Positions 9,665 to 18,786 of a stretch of DNA of 64,000 nt are shown piece after piece (position 1 is the stretch's first letter; the number at the start of each line of letters is the position of its first letter). The stretch lies in assembly GCF_026241105.1 (NCBI RefSeq), contig NZ_JAPFFT010000007.1, positions 116,505 to 180,504 on the forward strand. Direction: 5' to 3'. Below the pieces are notes generated by a model that made no database searches, was not told the origin of the DNA, and worked only from the letters and a program-made list of their open reading frames with translations. Source of the stretch: Arthrobacter rhizophilus (GTDB lineage: Bacteria > Actinomycetota > Actinomycetes > Actinomycetales > Micrococcaceae). The translations under genes and the position numbers were made by a program.

Positions 9665-9899
9665 GGGGTTCCTTTCAACGCACCAGAAGGATTGGGGGCG
9701 AAATGAAATTCTTCCACACCAGCAGTCCTACGAGGATAGGTCCCACTTCGCCGTGACCTTCCCCTTCCCGATCCAATAGACTCCCACGTAGGCAGGCCGT
9801 CGGATTGATTCCGTTCCCTACAAATAAGTCGGACAGTGGTTTCCACGCTTAGGCCAGCAGAGTTCAAAACCAACAGAAAGCAAGCTCGGGACAAGGACG

Positions 9900-10748
9900 A
9901 TGCACAAATCTCGCATAATCCGCTTCGCTGCATCCGTAATGGCCGCTGGCGTGGTCTTGACCGGCTGTGCGCAGGCGCCGGCCGAGTCGACCCCGTCGGC
10001 CAGCGGGAAACAGGCAGCGGCGCCCATCGCGCCCTCCGGGAGTCCGGCGGCAGCGGCCGAAAGTCCCAGGAAACCCGATTCCCCACAAGATCCGTCAAAG
10101 CTTCCCATGGGGTCCCTGTACAAGAATCCAAGTAATGACCGGAACGAAATCATCCTCGCGGATATCCGGCACACCGCTGTCCTCATTGGTGATTCCCAGT
10201 CTGAGCCGATGGACTCATGGCCGCGGGTGGCCTTGGGCTCCCTTGGCTACAAGGTGTATTCCGTGGCCCGCGGTGGTACCGGATACGTGGCCGCCACGAA
10301 TGCCAGTGGCAACTACATCGACGCGCTCCAACGCGGAGATTGGGTGCTGCCTTATGGGACGCCGCCGCTGATCGTGCTCGAAGGTGGAGGCAACGACGCC
10401 TCTCACAACGCTAGCGATGGGCAGATCACGGCCAACGCCAACAGGCTCCTCGCAGCTCTCAAAAAGAGATACCCACAGGCGAAGATTGCGATGATTGGAA
10501 CCCTTGCCAGGGGTTCCAGCGCCGGCGGGGGTCGCCGCACCCAGGTTGACGCGCTGCTGGGCGACATCGCGGCCAAGGCCGGAGCTCCGTTCTTCAGCGT
10601 CGGCGACTGGATCAGCAAGTATCAGGTCGCCGGAGACCTGGTGGATGGCGTGCACTTGAATGCCGCAGGGCATGCCAAGCTCGGCGGGGTACTGGCCGCC
10701 GATATGGCCGAAGCCGGACTTAGCCTGCAGCCGGACCCGGCCAGCTGA
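9900..10748 (+). CDS. SGNH-hydrolase lipoprotein
   Basis: 282 residues with a lipoprotein signal: basic start, hydrophobic core and lipobox LTGC. A low-complexity Ala/Ser/Pro linker follows, then an SGNH/GDSL esterase domain. Block I is GDSQ (Ser), the conserved Gly is in ARGGTG, block III is GGGND (Asn) and block V is DGVHLN (Asp and His). All four SGNH blocks are present, so an active extracytoplasmic esterase or acetyl-hydrolase is expected. The Gln after GDS differs from the common GDSL/GDSI. Ribosome site AAGGACG precedes the ATG. Confidence 0.88.
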   Translation: MHKSRIIRFAASVMAAGVVLTGCAQAPAESTPSASGKQAAAPIAPSGSPAAAAESPRKPDSPQDPSKLPMGSLYKNPSNDRNEIILADIRHTAVLIGDSQSEPMDSWPRVALGSLGYKVYSVARGGTGYVAATNASGNYIDALQRGDWVLPYGTPPLIVLEGGGNDASHNASDGQITANANRLLAALKKRYPQAKIAMIGTLARGSSAGGGRRTQVDALLGDIAAKAGAPFFSVGDWISKYQVAGDLVDGVHLNAAGHAKLGGVLAADMAEAGLSLQPDPAS

Positions 10749-10800
10749 CCTGCCTAAGAACAGAAGCTCGTCAAACACGTTCCAACCAGAGGAGTGCTTC

Positions 10801-11673
10801 ATGAGAATTGCAGTAACCGGAGGAAGCGGAAAACTGGGCAAGAGCGTGGTCCGCAGGCTGATTGCCGACGGTCACGAGGTCATGAACCTGGACCGGGCCG
10901 GCGGGAGGGAACGCGGAACAGTCTCAGTGGACCTTCGCAACTACGGGCAGGTTTTGGACGTGATTCTTGGCCTGGATGACCGCCACGAAGGATTCGACGC
11001 GATCGTCCACCTCGGAGCGATCCCGGCACCGGGACTGTTTCCGGACGCCGCAACGTTCGAAAACAATATGCTCTCCACCTACAACGTGTTTCAAGCAGCC
11101 AGGAGGGCAGGGATCAAGAAGATCGTCTACGCCTCCAGCGAGACAGTGCTGGGGCTGCCGTTCGACGTCGATCCTCCCTACATCCCAGTGGACGAGGAAT
11201 ATCCGGCGCGGCCGGAAAGCACCTATTCGCTGGTGAAGCACCTCGAAGAACGAATGGCCATCGAACTCACACGCTGGGATCCCGAGCTGAGCATTGTGGG
11301 CTTACGGTTCTCCAACGTCATGGACCCCGAGGACTACGAAGCCTTCCCGTCGTTTGACGCCGACGCCAAGCTTCGTAAATGGAACCTCTGGGCATACATT
11401 GACGGGCGCGACGGCGCGCAGGCAGTGGCGCGCGCTTTGGAGAACGGCAAGGCGGGTTTCGAGGCATTCATCATTGCGGCGGCGGACTCTGTCATGGGCC
11501 GTTCAAGCGCCAGCCTGGCCGCCGAAGTCTTCCCGCAGGTCACCTTGACCAAGGACCTGGAAGAACACGAAACCATGCTGTCCATCGACAAAGCCAGGCG
11601 CCTCCTGGGTTTCTCCCCGGAGCACAGTTGGCGGGACTACCACTCGAACCGGACCACACCCACGGAAGACTAG
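10801..11673 (+). CDS. NAD-dependent epimerase/dehydratase
   Basis: 290-residue extended-SDR protein. The NAD-binding loop GGSGKLG is at residues 7-13, the catalytic Ser lies in YASSETV and the YSLVK motif supplies Tyr and Lys. An AGAGGAG ribosome site precedes the ATG at 10801; the upstream open frame overlaps the preceding lipoprotein gene and is not used. It resembles bacterial UDP-glucose 4-epimerase/uronate-dehydrogenase-like proteins acting on a sugar or sugar-nucleotide. The exact substrate is unknown. Confidence 0.88.
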   Translation: MRIAVTGGSGKLGKSVVRRLIADGHEVMNLDRAGGRERGTVSVDLRNYGQVLDVILGLDDRHEGFDAIVHLGAIPAPGLFPDAATFENNMLSTYNVFQAARRAGIKKIVYASSETVLGLPFDVDPPYIPVDEEYPARPESTYSLVKHLEERMAIELTRWDPELSIVGLRFSNVMDPEDYEAFPSFDADAKLRKWNLWAYIDGRDGAQAVARALENGKAGFEAFIIAAADSVMGRSSASLAAEVFPQVTLTKDLEEHETMLSIDKARRLLGFSPEHSWRDYHSNRTTPTED

Positions 11674-11767
11674 CCCGCCGCAACCGGAAGGCCGCCGCCG
11701 TCGGGCTCCGCTATCTGGAGATGGCCGGGGTCTGGCAGAACGCCGTGCACCGGAGAACAATTGATTC

Positions 11768-12013
11768 ATGGTCAGCTATTCAGCCCTTGAACAAGCGTCC
11801 AGCAAGAATCCGCATGACTGGGGCCGGGCGATGGCAACGGCTATGACAAAGCTCCTGGATGCGGCTCGCATTGATGGACGGCATTTTGAACATGAGTTCC
11901 TCTTTGGCGAGGAACTGTGCATGAGGATCGACGAGAACAACGGCGGAGCCACGGTGAAACTCACGTGGACGCCGATGGATCAGGAAACCGAACAGGAGAA
12001 ATCCTCGGCCTGA
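11768..12013 (+). CDS. Small hypothetical protein
   Basis: 81 residues beginning MVSYSALEQ, acidic at the C-terminus (QETEQEKSSA), with no signal peptide or membrane helix. A GGAGAA sequence lies about ten bases upstream of the ATG. No family was recognised. Codon use matches the neighbours and it fills the gap before a convergent AAA ATPase gene, so it is probably real. Confidence 0.55.
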   Translation: MVSYSALEQASSKNPHDWGRAMATAMTKLLDAARIDGRHFEHEFLFGEELCMRIDENNGGATVKLTWTPMDQETEQEKSSA

Positions 12014-12133
12014 GTGCTCCGGTCGGCTCGGGACCGGCCGCCGTGAACTTGTGTCGCACTGAACCTGCGCCGCTGTGAGGCGACACGGATTCATTTGCCG
12101 TGCCTAGCGGCCTGGCGAAAACCGGGCGCGCTA

Positions 12134-13636
12134 CTACTCGCGGGCTTCGTAACTGGCGAAACGCGCCGACATGCCGCCCGGGCCAGGAGATCCGCCTCGG
12201 CCTCCGGGCCCGGGGAACGGTCCAGCGGGCGGCCCGGGAAATTCGCCGGGGCCGCTAGGGCCCCCGTTGCTTCCGAGCAGGCTCCGCGTCAGGGCCTCGC
12301 CGTCGGCCATGAGCTGTTCCACCGCGAAGCCCAGGTGCGCGTCGCCGGGAGCCTCGCCCGCCAGCGCTGCCGCGACCACCGCGCGTCGGATCAGTTCCTT
12401 GGCGAACGACGCCGTGGTGCCAGCAGTGCGGGCTGCTGCGGTTTCGATCGACGAGGGGGAGAACGGGAGTCCGTTCGAATACAGCCTCAGCAATTCCACC
12501 CGTTCGTGCTTGGAGGGAAGCGGTATTTCCACCGCCAGGTCCACGCGTCCGGGCCGCTGGGCAAGGGCCCGCTCCAACAGGTCCACCCGGTTGGTCGTCA
12601 GTACGAACGCGACGTCGGCGTCGTTGTCCAGCCCGTCCATTGCGTCGAGCACCTCGAAAAGCAGCGGCTTGGGTCCATGTCCGAAGCTGCGGTCCTCGGC
12701 GATCAGATCGCAGTCCTCCAACACCACGATCGACGGCGCCAACGCCCGCGCGATCTTGGCTGCCTCCGAAATCCTGGCGAGTGACCCGCCGGAGAGGAGC
12801 ACCGCCGTCGTACCCTCGCTTCGGCTCAGCAGGTACCGGACGGTGTGTGTTTTGCCCGTGCCCGGTGGCCCGTAGAGAAGGAGGCCGCGCTTGAGATGCT
12901 GTCCGTGTGCCGCCAGGATGTCCGCTTGCCGGGCAATGCCAAGGGTGTGGCCCTCCACCTTGTCGAGGAGACCGTCAGGAAGGACCACATCACCGCTGGT
13001 GAGCTCCGGGCGCCTGATAAAGGTCACGCCACTGATGCTCGGCCCATAGTCGCTCACGGCGAGGGCGATGATCTGGCCCTTGAAGACGCTGTGATGCTCC
13101 ATTTCCCGCCGCACCTCGGCCAGCAGTTCGGAAGCGACGTCAGGGTGGGTGGCCAGGACTTCGAGCGAGGCAAATTGCCGGCCGCGGTCCATCTTTGCCC
13201 CGCGCTGGAGCACCGCAACGGGCGAACCGGCATAGTTGAAGAGCCAGAGACCATGCGCGACGGCCTGGCGCTGTTGGTCCGGGCCGGTGGCCACGTTGGA
13301 ATAGTCCGGCTGGGCGAGCGGAAAGCGCGGGTAGTTGCGGGATTGCTGCAGCATGTCGCTGAAGGACATGTGGTGGCGCTGATCGCCGCCCCCGACGCCC
13401 ACCAGCCGGTAGTCCGGATCCCGGCCGGCCAGCCCCTCCATGACTATGTCCACATCCACCAAGCGATGCGGCGGGACCTCCTCCGTCACCACCGAAAGTT
13501 CATGGGCCGGCACGGCAAGGTGCCCGGTCAACGCCTGCAGGAGCTGCTCGCCGCCCTCGGCATGGTCCAAACCAGACTGTGCCAAACGTGTCAGTGTTCC
13601 GAAGTCTTCGATGAATTTCCCCAATTTTTCATCCAT
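12134..13636 (-). CDS. AAA-family ATPase
   Basis: 500 residues. The N-terminal ~240 residues match no family I recognise. A single AAA module follows, with Walker A GPPGTGKTHT, Walker B IVVLEDCDLI (Glu-Asp order is unusual; DE is common), the sensor region LTTNRVD and an arginine-finger-like RPGRVDLAVEIPLP. The C-terminal 60 residues are Gly/Pro-rich and probably disordered. CDC48/proteasomal-ATPase-like AAA proteins remodel or unfold partners. The gene is transcribed alone, convergent with the small hypothetical gene. Confidence 0.85.
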   Translation of the reverse strand: MDEKLGKFIEDFGTLTRLAQSGLDHAEGGEQLLQALTGHLAVPAHELSVVTEEVPPHRLVDVDIVMEGLAGRDPDYRLVGVGGGDQRHHMSFSDMLQQSRNYPRFPLAQPDYSNVATGPDQQRQAVAHGLWLFNYAGSPVAVLQRGAKMDRGRQFASLEVLATHPDVASELLAEVRREMEHHSVFKGQIIALAVSDYGPSISGVTFIRRPELTSGDVVLPDGLLDKVEGHTLGIARQADILAAHGQHLKRGLLLYGPPGTGKTHTVRYLLSRSEGTTAVLLSGGSLARISEAAKIARALAPSIVVLEDCDLIAEDRSFGHGPKPLLFEVLDAMDGLDNDADVAFVLTTNRVDLLERALAQRPGRVDLAVEIPLPSKHERVELLRLYSNGLPFSPSSIETAAARTAGTTASFAKELIRRAVVAAALAGEAPGDAHLGFAVEQLMADGEALTRSLLGSNGGPSGPGEFPGPPAGPFPGPGGRGGSPGPGGMSARFASYEARE

Positions 13637-13676
13637 GGTCAGACCCTAGCAGGAGGGACATTCCTTGGTCAGGGGC

Positions 13677-14885
13677 TCAACAGAGCCCGTTCAGGGTAGT
13701 GATGGCCAGATCCCGAAGGCGCCCGGACACCGGCTGGGAGAGGGCGGCGACCATTGCGTCGTCCTCCGCCCCGGTATCAGGCGGGTAGGCGACCCCCAGG
13801 CTCAGCTGGCGGGTGCCATCCGCGCTGCTGACGCTGATGCCGCCGAAGCCCAACGTGGATCCGCCGTGGCCGTAGTAGAAGCCGTTGGTGCAGTCGTCGT
13901 TCCACCGCTGCAGGCCCAGGCCATAGTTGGCCCCGTTGATTGTCTTCATCTCCGTCAGGGCGGCGGGTCCTAGTAAGCGACCTCGCATGAGGGCCGCGTA
14001 AAACGAGTTCACTTCCCCCACGCTCGAGATGACTCCGGCGCCGGCCGACCCAAGCTCGAGTTCCGGTTCCGTCACGTCCAGGCGCTCGCCGTCCAGCAGG
14101 GAGTAGCTGTGGATCAGGGTAGGTTCCGAACGGTCCGGCCCGGCAAGGGTTGTGCGGCTCAGCCCCAGGGGTTCGAAGATGTCAGCTGCAAGGACGTCGC
14201 TGATCGAGTGGTTGCGGTACCTCTGGATGATCAAGGCCAGGGCAGCGTAGTTCGCTTCCGAATAGGTGAATTGCGGAGCGAGCCGTTCCACCCAAGGCAC
14301 TGTACCTGCCAGCCGCAGGATGTCCTCCGGGCTGAAGCGAGTGTTGATGCCCTGCTTCAACGACTGGGACTTCAGCATGGGCCCCGTCGGGTCGGCCAAC
14401 CCTGAGGTGTGGTTCAGCAGGGACCGGACCGTGACGGCGTCGGTTGCGTGGACGAGGGTGTTGAATTCCGGAAGGTGTTTCGAAACGGGGTCATCGAGGC
14501 TGACTGTTCCTTCCTCCACCAGTTTGAGGAGGGAAACCGAGACCATGGACTTGGTGATTCCTCCGGCCGGTATACGATCCGTGACTTCGGCGGGCTGCCT
14601 CGTGTCCACGTTCCGTACCCCGTAGCCCCTGGCCCACTTGTTGCCCCGGACGTTGACCTCGACAACTACAGCGGTGGCCCCTTGGCCGATCATGGCTTGG
14701 GCGAAGAATTCCAGCCCGGGCACATCTATCGCCGACGGTCCCGTAGGGGCTGCGACGGGTGCGGAATCGGACGTGGGCGGGTACGTGCAGGCTCCTGTAG
14801 CCAAGGTCAGTGCCACGACTGAGGCCACCAGGAATCCTGCAATCGGGGAGGTGGCTCGTGCCTTGGACCCCCGCGCAGCCTTCAT
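13677..14885 (-). CDS. Beta-lactamase-fold lipoprotein lacking the catalytic serine
   Basis: 402 residues. The ATG at 14885 is chosen for the AGGAGG site just upstream. It is a lipoprotein (lipobox ending at Cys33) with a class C beta-lactamase/D-alanyl-D-alanine carboxypeptidase domain (PF00144 type). The fold is plainly recognisable: LVEEGTVSLDDPVSKHLPEF, NHTSGL, the Tyr motif YSEANY and GHGGS. The SxxK nucleophile position reads Gly109-Ile-Thr-Lys112: codon 109 is GGA, not Ser. A dead enzyme or binding protein is the simplest reading. Confidence 0.85.
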   Translation of the reverse strand: MKAARGSKARATSPIAGFLVASVVALTLATGACTYPPTSDSAPVAAPTGPSAIDVPGLEFFAQAMIGQGATAVVVEVNVRGNKWARGYGVRNVDTRQPAEVTDRIPAGGITKSMVSVSLLKLVEEGTVSLDDPVSKHLPEFNTLVHATDAVTVRSLLNHTSGLADPTGPMLKSQSLKQGINTRFSPEDILRLAGTVPWVERLAPQFTYSEANYAALALIIQRYRNHSISDVLAADIFEPLGLSRTTLAGPDRSEPTLIHSYSLLDGERLDVTEPELELGSAGAGVISSVGEVNSFYAALMRGRLLGPAALTEMKTINGANYGLGLQRWNDDCTNGFYYGHGGSTLGFGGISVSSADGTRQLSLGVAYPPDTGAEDDAMVAALSQPVSGRLRDLAITTLNGLC

Positions 14886-15001
14886 GACTGCCTCCTGAAG
14901 CTCCGCTGCAGGGCAACGGCGGGGCGCCTTTGCCCCCGTAGTTTCGATCGTCCTCTTCCTAGGTGAGGGGGTCAACGCCGAAAACGCAGGTCCGGCCCGA
15001 A

Positions 15002-15067
15002 CCCAACTGACTCGCAGTAGTTGTCGTTATGAGCGCTCATAACGACATTAACTGCGAGCCAGTTGGG
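15002..15067. repeat. 66-bp near-perfect palindrome, copy 1
   Basis: An inverted repeat with ~33-bp arms; the outer arms are CCCAACTGACTCGCA and TGCGAGCCAGTTGGG, the inner arms TGTCGTTATGAGCG and CGCTCATAACGACA. It ends 15 bases from the stop codon of the ureidoglycine aminohydrolase gene. A second copy lies at 22993-23058, also 15 bases beyond a stop. It is probably a REP-like or terminator element. Confidence 0.9.
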
Positions 15068-15082
15068 GTGGCCGGGTGAAGC

Positions 15083-15898
15083 CTAGGTCAGCTTGATCTG
15101 ACGGTTGACGTCCTTGTACAGCAGGTACCGGAACGGACCCGGTCCGCCGGCGTAGCAGGCCTGGGGGCAGAAGGCGCGCAGCCACATGAAGTCGCCGGCC
15201 TCCACCTCTACCCAGTCATTGTTGAGCAGGTACATGCCCTTGCCCTCCAGGACGTACAAGCCATGCTCCATGACGTGGGTCTCCGGGAAGGGGATCACGC
15301 CACCGGGCTGGAAGGTCACGATGTTCACGTGCATGTCGTGGGCCAGGTCATTGGGGTCCGCGAAGCGCGTGGTGGCCCAGACGCCGTTGACGTCCGGCAT
15401 TTCGCCCGCTTCAACTTCCGCATCACTCGTGACGAACGACTTGGCTTCATAACCCTCAAGACGCTCGTAGGCCTTGCGGATCCAGTGGAAGGAAACGATG
15501 TCATCCGAGACGTTCTCGAGGCCCCAGTTGGAACCGGCAGCGAGGTAGGCGTAGCCGCCCTCCTCAAGATGGTGAAGTTCCCCGTCAAGGGTCAGGTTGA
15601 CCTTGCCCTTGGTGACGAAGATGACGCCTTCAACACCCGACTCAAACTCGGCCCTGGGAGCTCCGCCACCCGGGCCGATCTCGACGATCAGCTGGGAGAA
15701 AGTGGTCGCGAACCCGGAGATCGGGCGGGCAATGATCCAGGAACGCGTGTTGGAGAAGCCAGGCAGGTTGCTGGTCACAATATCGGTCAGCACGCCCTTG
15801 GGGATGACCGTGTAGGCCTCCGTGACGATTGCGCGTTCCGTGGTGAGGTGGGTCTGCGGCGGCAGGCCGCCTTGGGGATAGTAGTACTTGCCCATCAT
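15083..15898 (-). CDS. allE: (S)-ureidoglycine aminohydrolase
   Basis: 271-residue bicupin. It releases ammonia from (S)-ureidoglycine to give (S)-ureidoglycolate in allantoate breakdown. The family start GKYYYPxGG and the metal-site region PETHVMEHGLYVLEGKGMYLLNNDW are clear, with a tail FCPQACYAGGPGPFRYLLYKDVNR. It is the last gene of the leftward operon malic enzyme - malate synthase - DUF6986 - allE, seven bases after the DUF6986 stop. A GGATCC-type ribosome site precedes two adjacent ATG codons (15898 and 15895). Allantoinase and allantoicase genes are not in the window. Confidence 0.93.
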   Translation of the reverse strand: MMGKYYYPQGGLPPQTHLTTERAIVTEAYTVIPKGVLTDIVTSNLPGFSNTRSWIIARPISGFATTFSQLIVEIGPGGGAPRAEFESGVEGVIFVTKGKVNLTLDGELHHLEEGGYAYLAAGSNWGLENVSDDIVSFHWIRKAYERLEGYEAKSFVTSDAEVEAGEMPDVNGVWATTRFADPNDLAHDMHVNIVTFQPGGVIPFPETHVMEHGLYVLEGKGMYLLNNDWVEVEAGDFMWLRAFCPQACYAGGPGPFRYLLYKDVNRQIKLT

Positions 15899-15905
15899 TG
15901 GATCC

Positions 15906-17174
15906 TTACTTGGAGGTGGTGTGCGCCAGCCGGGGGTGCGCCAGTGCGGTCAGCCGGGAGAGTTCGACGCCGGCAAGCGCCAGCACTTCTTCGGAACCTA
16001 CGGCTCCGCATTGGACGCCCCGCAGGACGAAGGCGGCGAGGGCCCGGGCGGTAGCTGGTTCGTCCATGACGCCGCCTTCGGTGCGCTCCACATAGTTGCG
16101 GAGGCGGGCCGCGGCGGCGGGCAGGCCCTCGCGGTAGAAGGCATACGTTGCGGCGAAACGGCTCGGCAACTGGGCAGCATGCAGGTCCCAGCCCTGGTAA
16201 TAGCCGCGTTCAAGGGAGCGGCGGACCAAACGGCCGTGCAGCTTCCACGCGTTTTCCACGTTGTCGCCCACCGGGATGATGTTGGTGGAACCGTCGGAGA
16301 GCCGGATTCCTGTGCCCGCAACGGCCAACTGCATGACTTCCTTGGCGAAATCCGCCACCGGGTGCTCCATGGACTGGTACTCCGCGGAGATCTGCAGCGA
16401 AGCGGAGTAGTCGTAGGTGCCGTAGTGCAGTGCGCTGATGCGGCCAGGAACTGCGTGCGGAAGCTGGGCCACGGGGGAGGTTCCCTCCGGGCCCAGAATC
16501 AGCTGAGGTGTTTCCACCTGTACTTCGAAGCGCAGCCGGCCCGCCGGAAGGGAGTGGATCTCTTCCAAGCGGGAGACGGCGAAGTCCATTGCCTGCACCT
16601 GGGCCACCGTGGTGACCTTGGGCAGGGTCAGGATGAGTCCCTCGGGCAGTTCTCCGGCGGAAGCCAGAGTGGAGACGAAAAGGTCCAGGGTCTTCAATCC
16701 ACGTGCCCGGGTGGGGGCCTCGAAGCACTTGAAGCGAATACCGATGAACGGCGAGGCGGAACCCGCGGCAACGGCTTCGCTGACAGCCTGGGCCGCCGCG
16801 ACCGCTGCCACGTCTTCAGCTTCGTCGCCGCGATCGCCGTAGCCGTCCTCGAAGTCGAGGCGCAAGTCCTCGATCGGTTCGCTGCGCAGTTTGGCAGCTA
16901 CACGGGAGGCGACGGCGGCAGCCAGTTCGGGCTCCTGGCCCAGCAACGTACCGAGCCTTTCGAGACCGCCGTGGGCCTCCGCCGTCGTGATCGCCTGGGC
17001 GCCCCATTCGGCAGAGAGCGACGGCGTGAAACGGTCCGCCGGGACGTACACCGTGTGCACGGGCTGGCGGGTGCCGTCGTCACCGGGGTAATTGCGCTCC
17101 AGCAGCTGGTCGGTGGCGGCCAGCTGGGAGTCGATCGCGGCGAAATCGGCCGCCGAGAAGGAGGATGCGGCCAT
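15906..17174 (-). CDS. DUF6986 aldolase/citrate-lyase-like protein
   Basis: 422 residues resembling the HpcH/HpaI and citrate-lyase-beta TIM-barrel superfamily. LRLDFEDGYGDR matches the metal-binding acidic stretch of that fold, and EVQVETPQLILG and HYGTYDYSASL follow. It is annotated as DUF6986 in related actinobacteria. It sits two bases after the malate synthase stop and just before allE, so it probably acts on glyoxylate or another C2-C4 acid made from ureidoglycolate. That role is inferred from context only. Confidence 0.8.
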   Translation of the reverse strand: MAASSFSAADFAAIDSQLAATDQLLERNYPGDDGTRQPVHTVYVPADRFTPSLSAEWGAQAITTAEAHGGLERLGTLLGQEPELAAAVASRVAAKLRSEPIEDLRLDFEDGYGDRGDEAEDVAAVAAAQAVSEAVAAGSASPFIGIRFKCFEAPTRARGLKTLDLFVSTLASAGELPEGLILTLPKVTTVAQVQAMDFAVSRLEEIHSLPAGRLRFEVQVETPQLILGPEGTSPVAQLPHAVPGRISALHYGTYDYSASLQISAEYQSMEHPVADFAKEVMQLAVAGTGIRLSDGSTNIIPVGDNVENAWKLHGRLVRRSLERGYYQGWDLHAAQLPSRFAATYAFYREGLPAAAARLRNYVERTEGGVMDEPATARALAAFVLRGVQCGAVGSEEVLALAGVELSRLTALAHPRLAHTTSK

Positions 17175-17176
17175 TC

Positions 17177-18772
17177 CTACACCAGCTCGTAGGCGGGAGT
17201 GGTGAGGAAGTCCGTGTAGTCCTCGGAGAGACAGATGTCCGCGATCAGGCGGCTGGCCGGCTCGTAGAACTTCTCGAAGGTCTCGGCGTCAACCTCGCTG
17301 CGCAGGCGATCGGTCTCTTCGCCGAGGATCCGGGTGACCAGTTCGCGGGTGACGGTGTTGCCGGTGTCAGCCAGGACGGACTTGTTGCGGATCTGCTGCC
17401 ACACCTGGGAGCGGGAGATTTCCGCGGTGGCGGCGTCTTCCATGAGGTTGTGGATGGCGACCGCGCCGCTGCCGGAGAGCCACACGGCGGTGTACGCGAC
17501 GGCGACGTAGAGGTTGAGGCGAAGGCCCGCCTCGGTCACGTGGCCACCGGCGGAGGAGATGTCCAGCAGCTGCTCGGCAGTCACGGAGATCTCGGGGCGC
17601 TGCTTGTCCAGTTGGTTGGGCCGATCTCCCAGGACCGAGTCGAACACTTCGCGGCAGGTGGAGACGAGGTCCGGGTGGGCCACCCAGGAACCATCGAAAC
17701 CGTCGTTGGCCTCGCGGGTCTTGTCCGCACGGACCTTCTCGAAGGCCTGGGCCGTGACTTCGGGTTCGCGGCGGTTCGGGATGACGGCTGCCATGCCGCC
17801 CATGGCGAACGCGCCGCGCTTGTGGCAGGTCTTGACCAGAAGTTCCGTGTAGGCGCGCATGAACGGGGCCGTCATGACCACGGACGCGCGGTCCGGCAGG
17901 ATGAAAGACTCACCAGCGTCGCGGAAGTACTTCACGATGCTGAAGAGGTAGTCCCAACGGCCTGCGTTCAGGCCGGACGCGTGGTCACGCAGTTCGTAGA
18001 GGAACTCGTCCATTTCGAACGCGGCCGGGATGGTTTCGATCAGCATGGTGGCGCGGACGCTGCCCTGCGGAATGCCGAGGTAGTCCTGGGCGAAAACGAA
18101 GATGTCGTTCCAGAGGCGGGCCTCCAGGTGGCTTTCCATCTTGGGCAGGTAGTAGTACGGGCCCTGGCCGTTGAGAAGGAGCTGCTTGGCCACGTGGAAG
18201 AAATGCAGGCCGAAGTCCACCAACGCGCCCACGGTGGGTTCGCCGTCGAGCAGCAAGTGCCGTTCGTCCATGTGCCAGCCGCGGGGGCGGGCGACGACGA
18301 CGGCGAGCGGCGCGTCCGTGCGGAGCCGGTATTCCTTGCCCTCTGGAGAGGTGTAGCTCAGGGTTCCCTGGGCGGCGTCGCGGAGGTTGAGGATGGCGTC
18401 GATGACGTTCGCCCACGTCGGGGTGCTGGCGTCCTCGAGGTCGGCGAGCCATACCTTGGCGCCGGAGTTCAGGGCGTTGATGGCCATCTTGGCCGGGGAA
18501 GCCGGGCCGGTCATCTCGACCCGGCGGTCCTGCAGGGCCTTGGGTGCTTCGGCAATCTTCCAGTCGCCGTCGCGGATGTCCTGCGTTTCGGGGAGGAAGT
18601 CGAGACGGCCGGTGCGGGCCACTTCTTCGCGCTTGGCGACGCGGGCCGCCAGGAGCTCGGTGCGGGTGCCGGCGAAGCGGCGGTGCAATTCCTCCACGAA
18701 GGCCAACGCCTTGGGAGTCAGGATCTCCTCGGCGCGTTCGATCGGCCGGGGGTCTGTGACTGTGAGAGCCAT
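17177..18772 (-). CDS. aceB: Malate synthase A
   Basis: 531 residues; condenses glyoxylate with acetyl-CoA to malate. Diagnostic stretches include VWLADLEDASTPTW, RPRGWHMDE, GRWDYLFSIVK and GMAAVIPNR. Length matches the A isoform (about 530). Placed between malic enzyme and DUF6986/allE, it is the sink for glyoxylate released from purine catabolism rather than part of an acetate glyoxylate shunt (no isocitrate lyase is nearby). A GGAAAGGA ribosome site precedes the ATG. Confidence 0.95.
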   Translation of the reverse strand: MALTVTDPRPIERAEEILTPKALAFVEELHRRFAGTRTELLAARVAKREEVARTGRLDFLPETQDIRDGDWKIAEAPKALQDRRVEMTGPASPAKMAINALNSGAKVWLADLEDASTPTWANVIDAILNLRDAAQGTLSYTSPEGKEYRLRTDAPLAVVVARPRGWHMDERHLLLDGEPTVGALVDFGLHFFHVAKQLLLNGQGPYYYLPKMESHLEARLWNDIFVFAQDYLGIPQGSVRATMLIETIPAAFEMDEFLYELRDHASGLNAGRWDYLFSIVKYFRDAGESFILPDRASVVMTAPFMRAYTELLVKTCHKRGAFAMGGMAAVIPNRREPEVTAQAFEKVRADKTREANDGFDGSWVAHPDLVSTCREVFDSVLGDRPNQLDKQRPEISVTAEQLLDISSAGGHVTEAGLRLNLYVAVAYTAVWLSGSGAVAIHNLMEDAATAEISRSQVWQQIRNKSVLADTGNTVTRELVTRILGEETDRLRSEVDAETFEKFYEPASRLIADICLSEDYTDFLTTPAYELV

Positions 18773-18786
18773 GGGATGGTCCTTTC

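Noticed and set aside
12040..12095. TGTCGC/GCGACA inverted repeat
   Set aside because: Arms are only six bases; resemblance to the 66-bp palindromes is slight.
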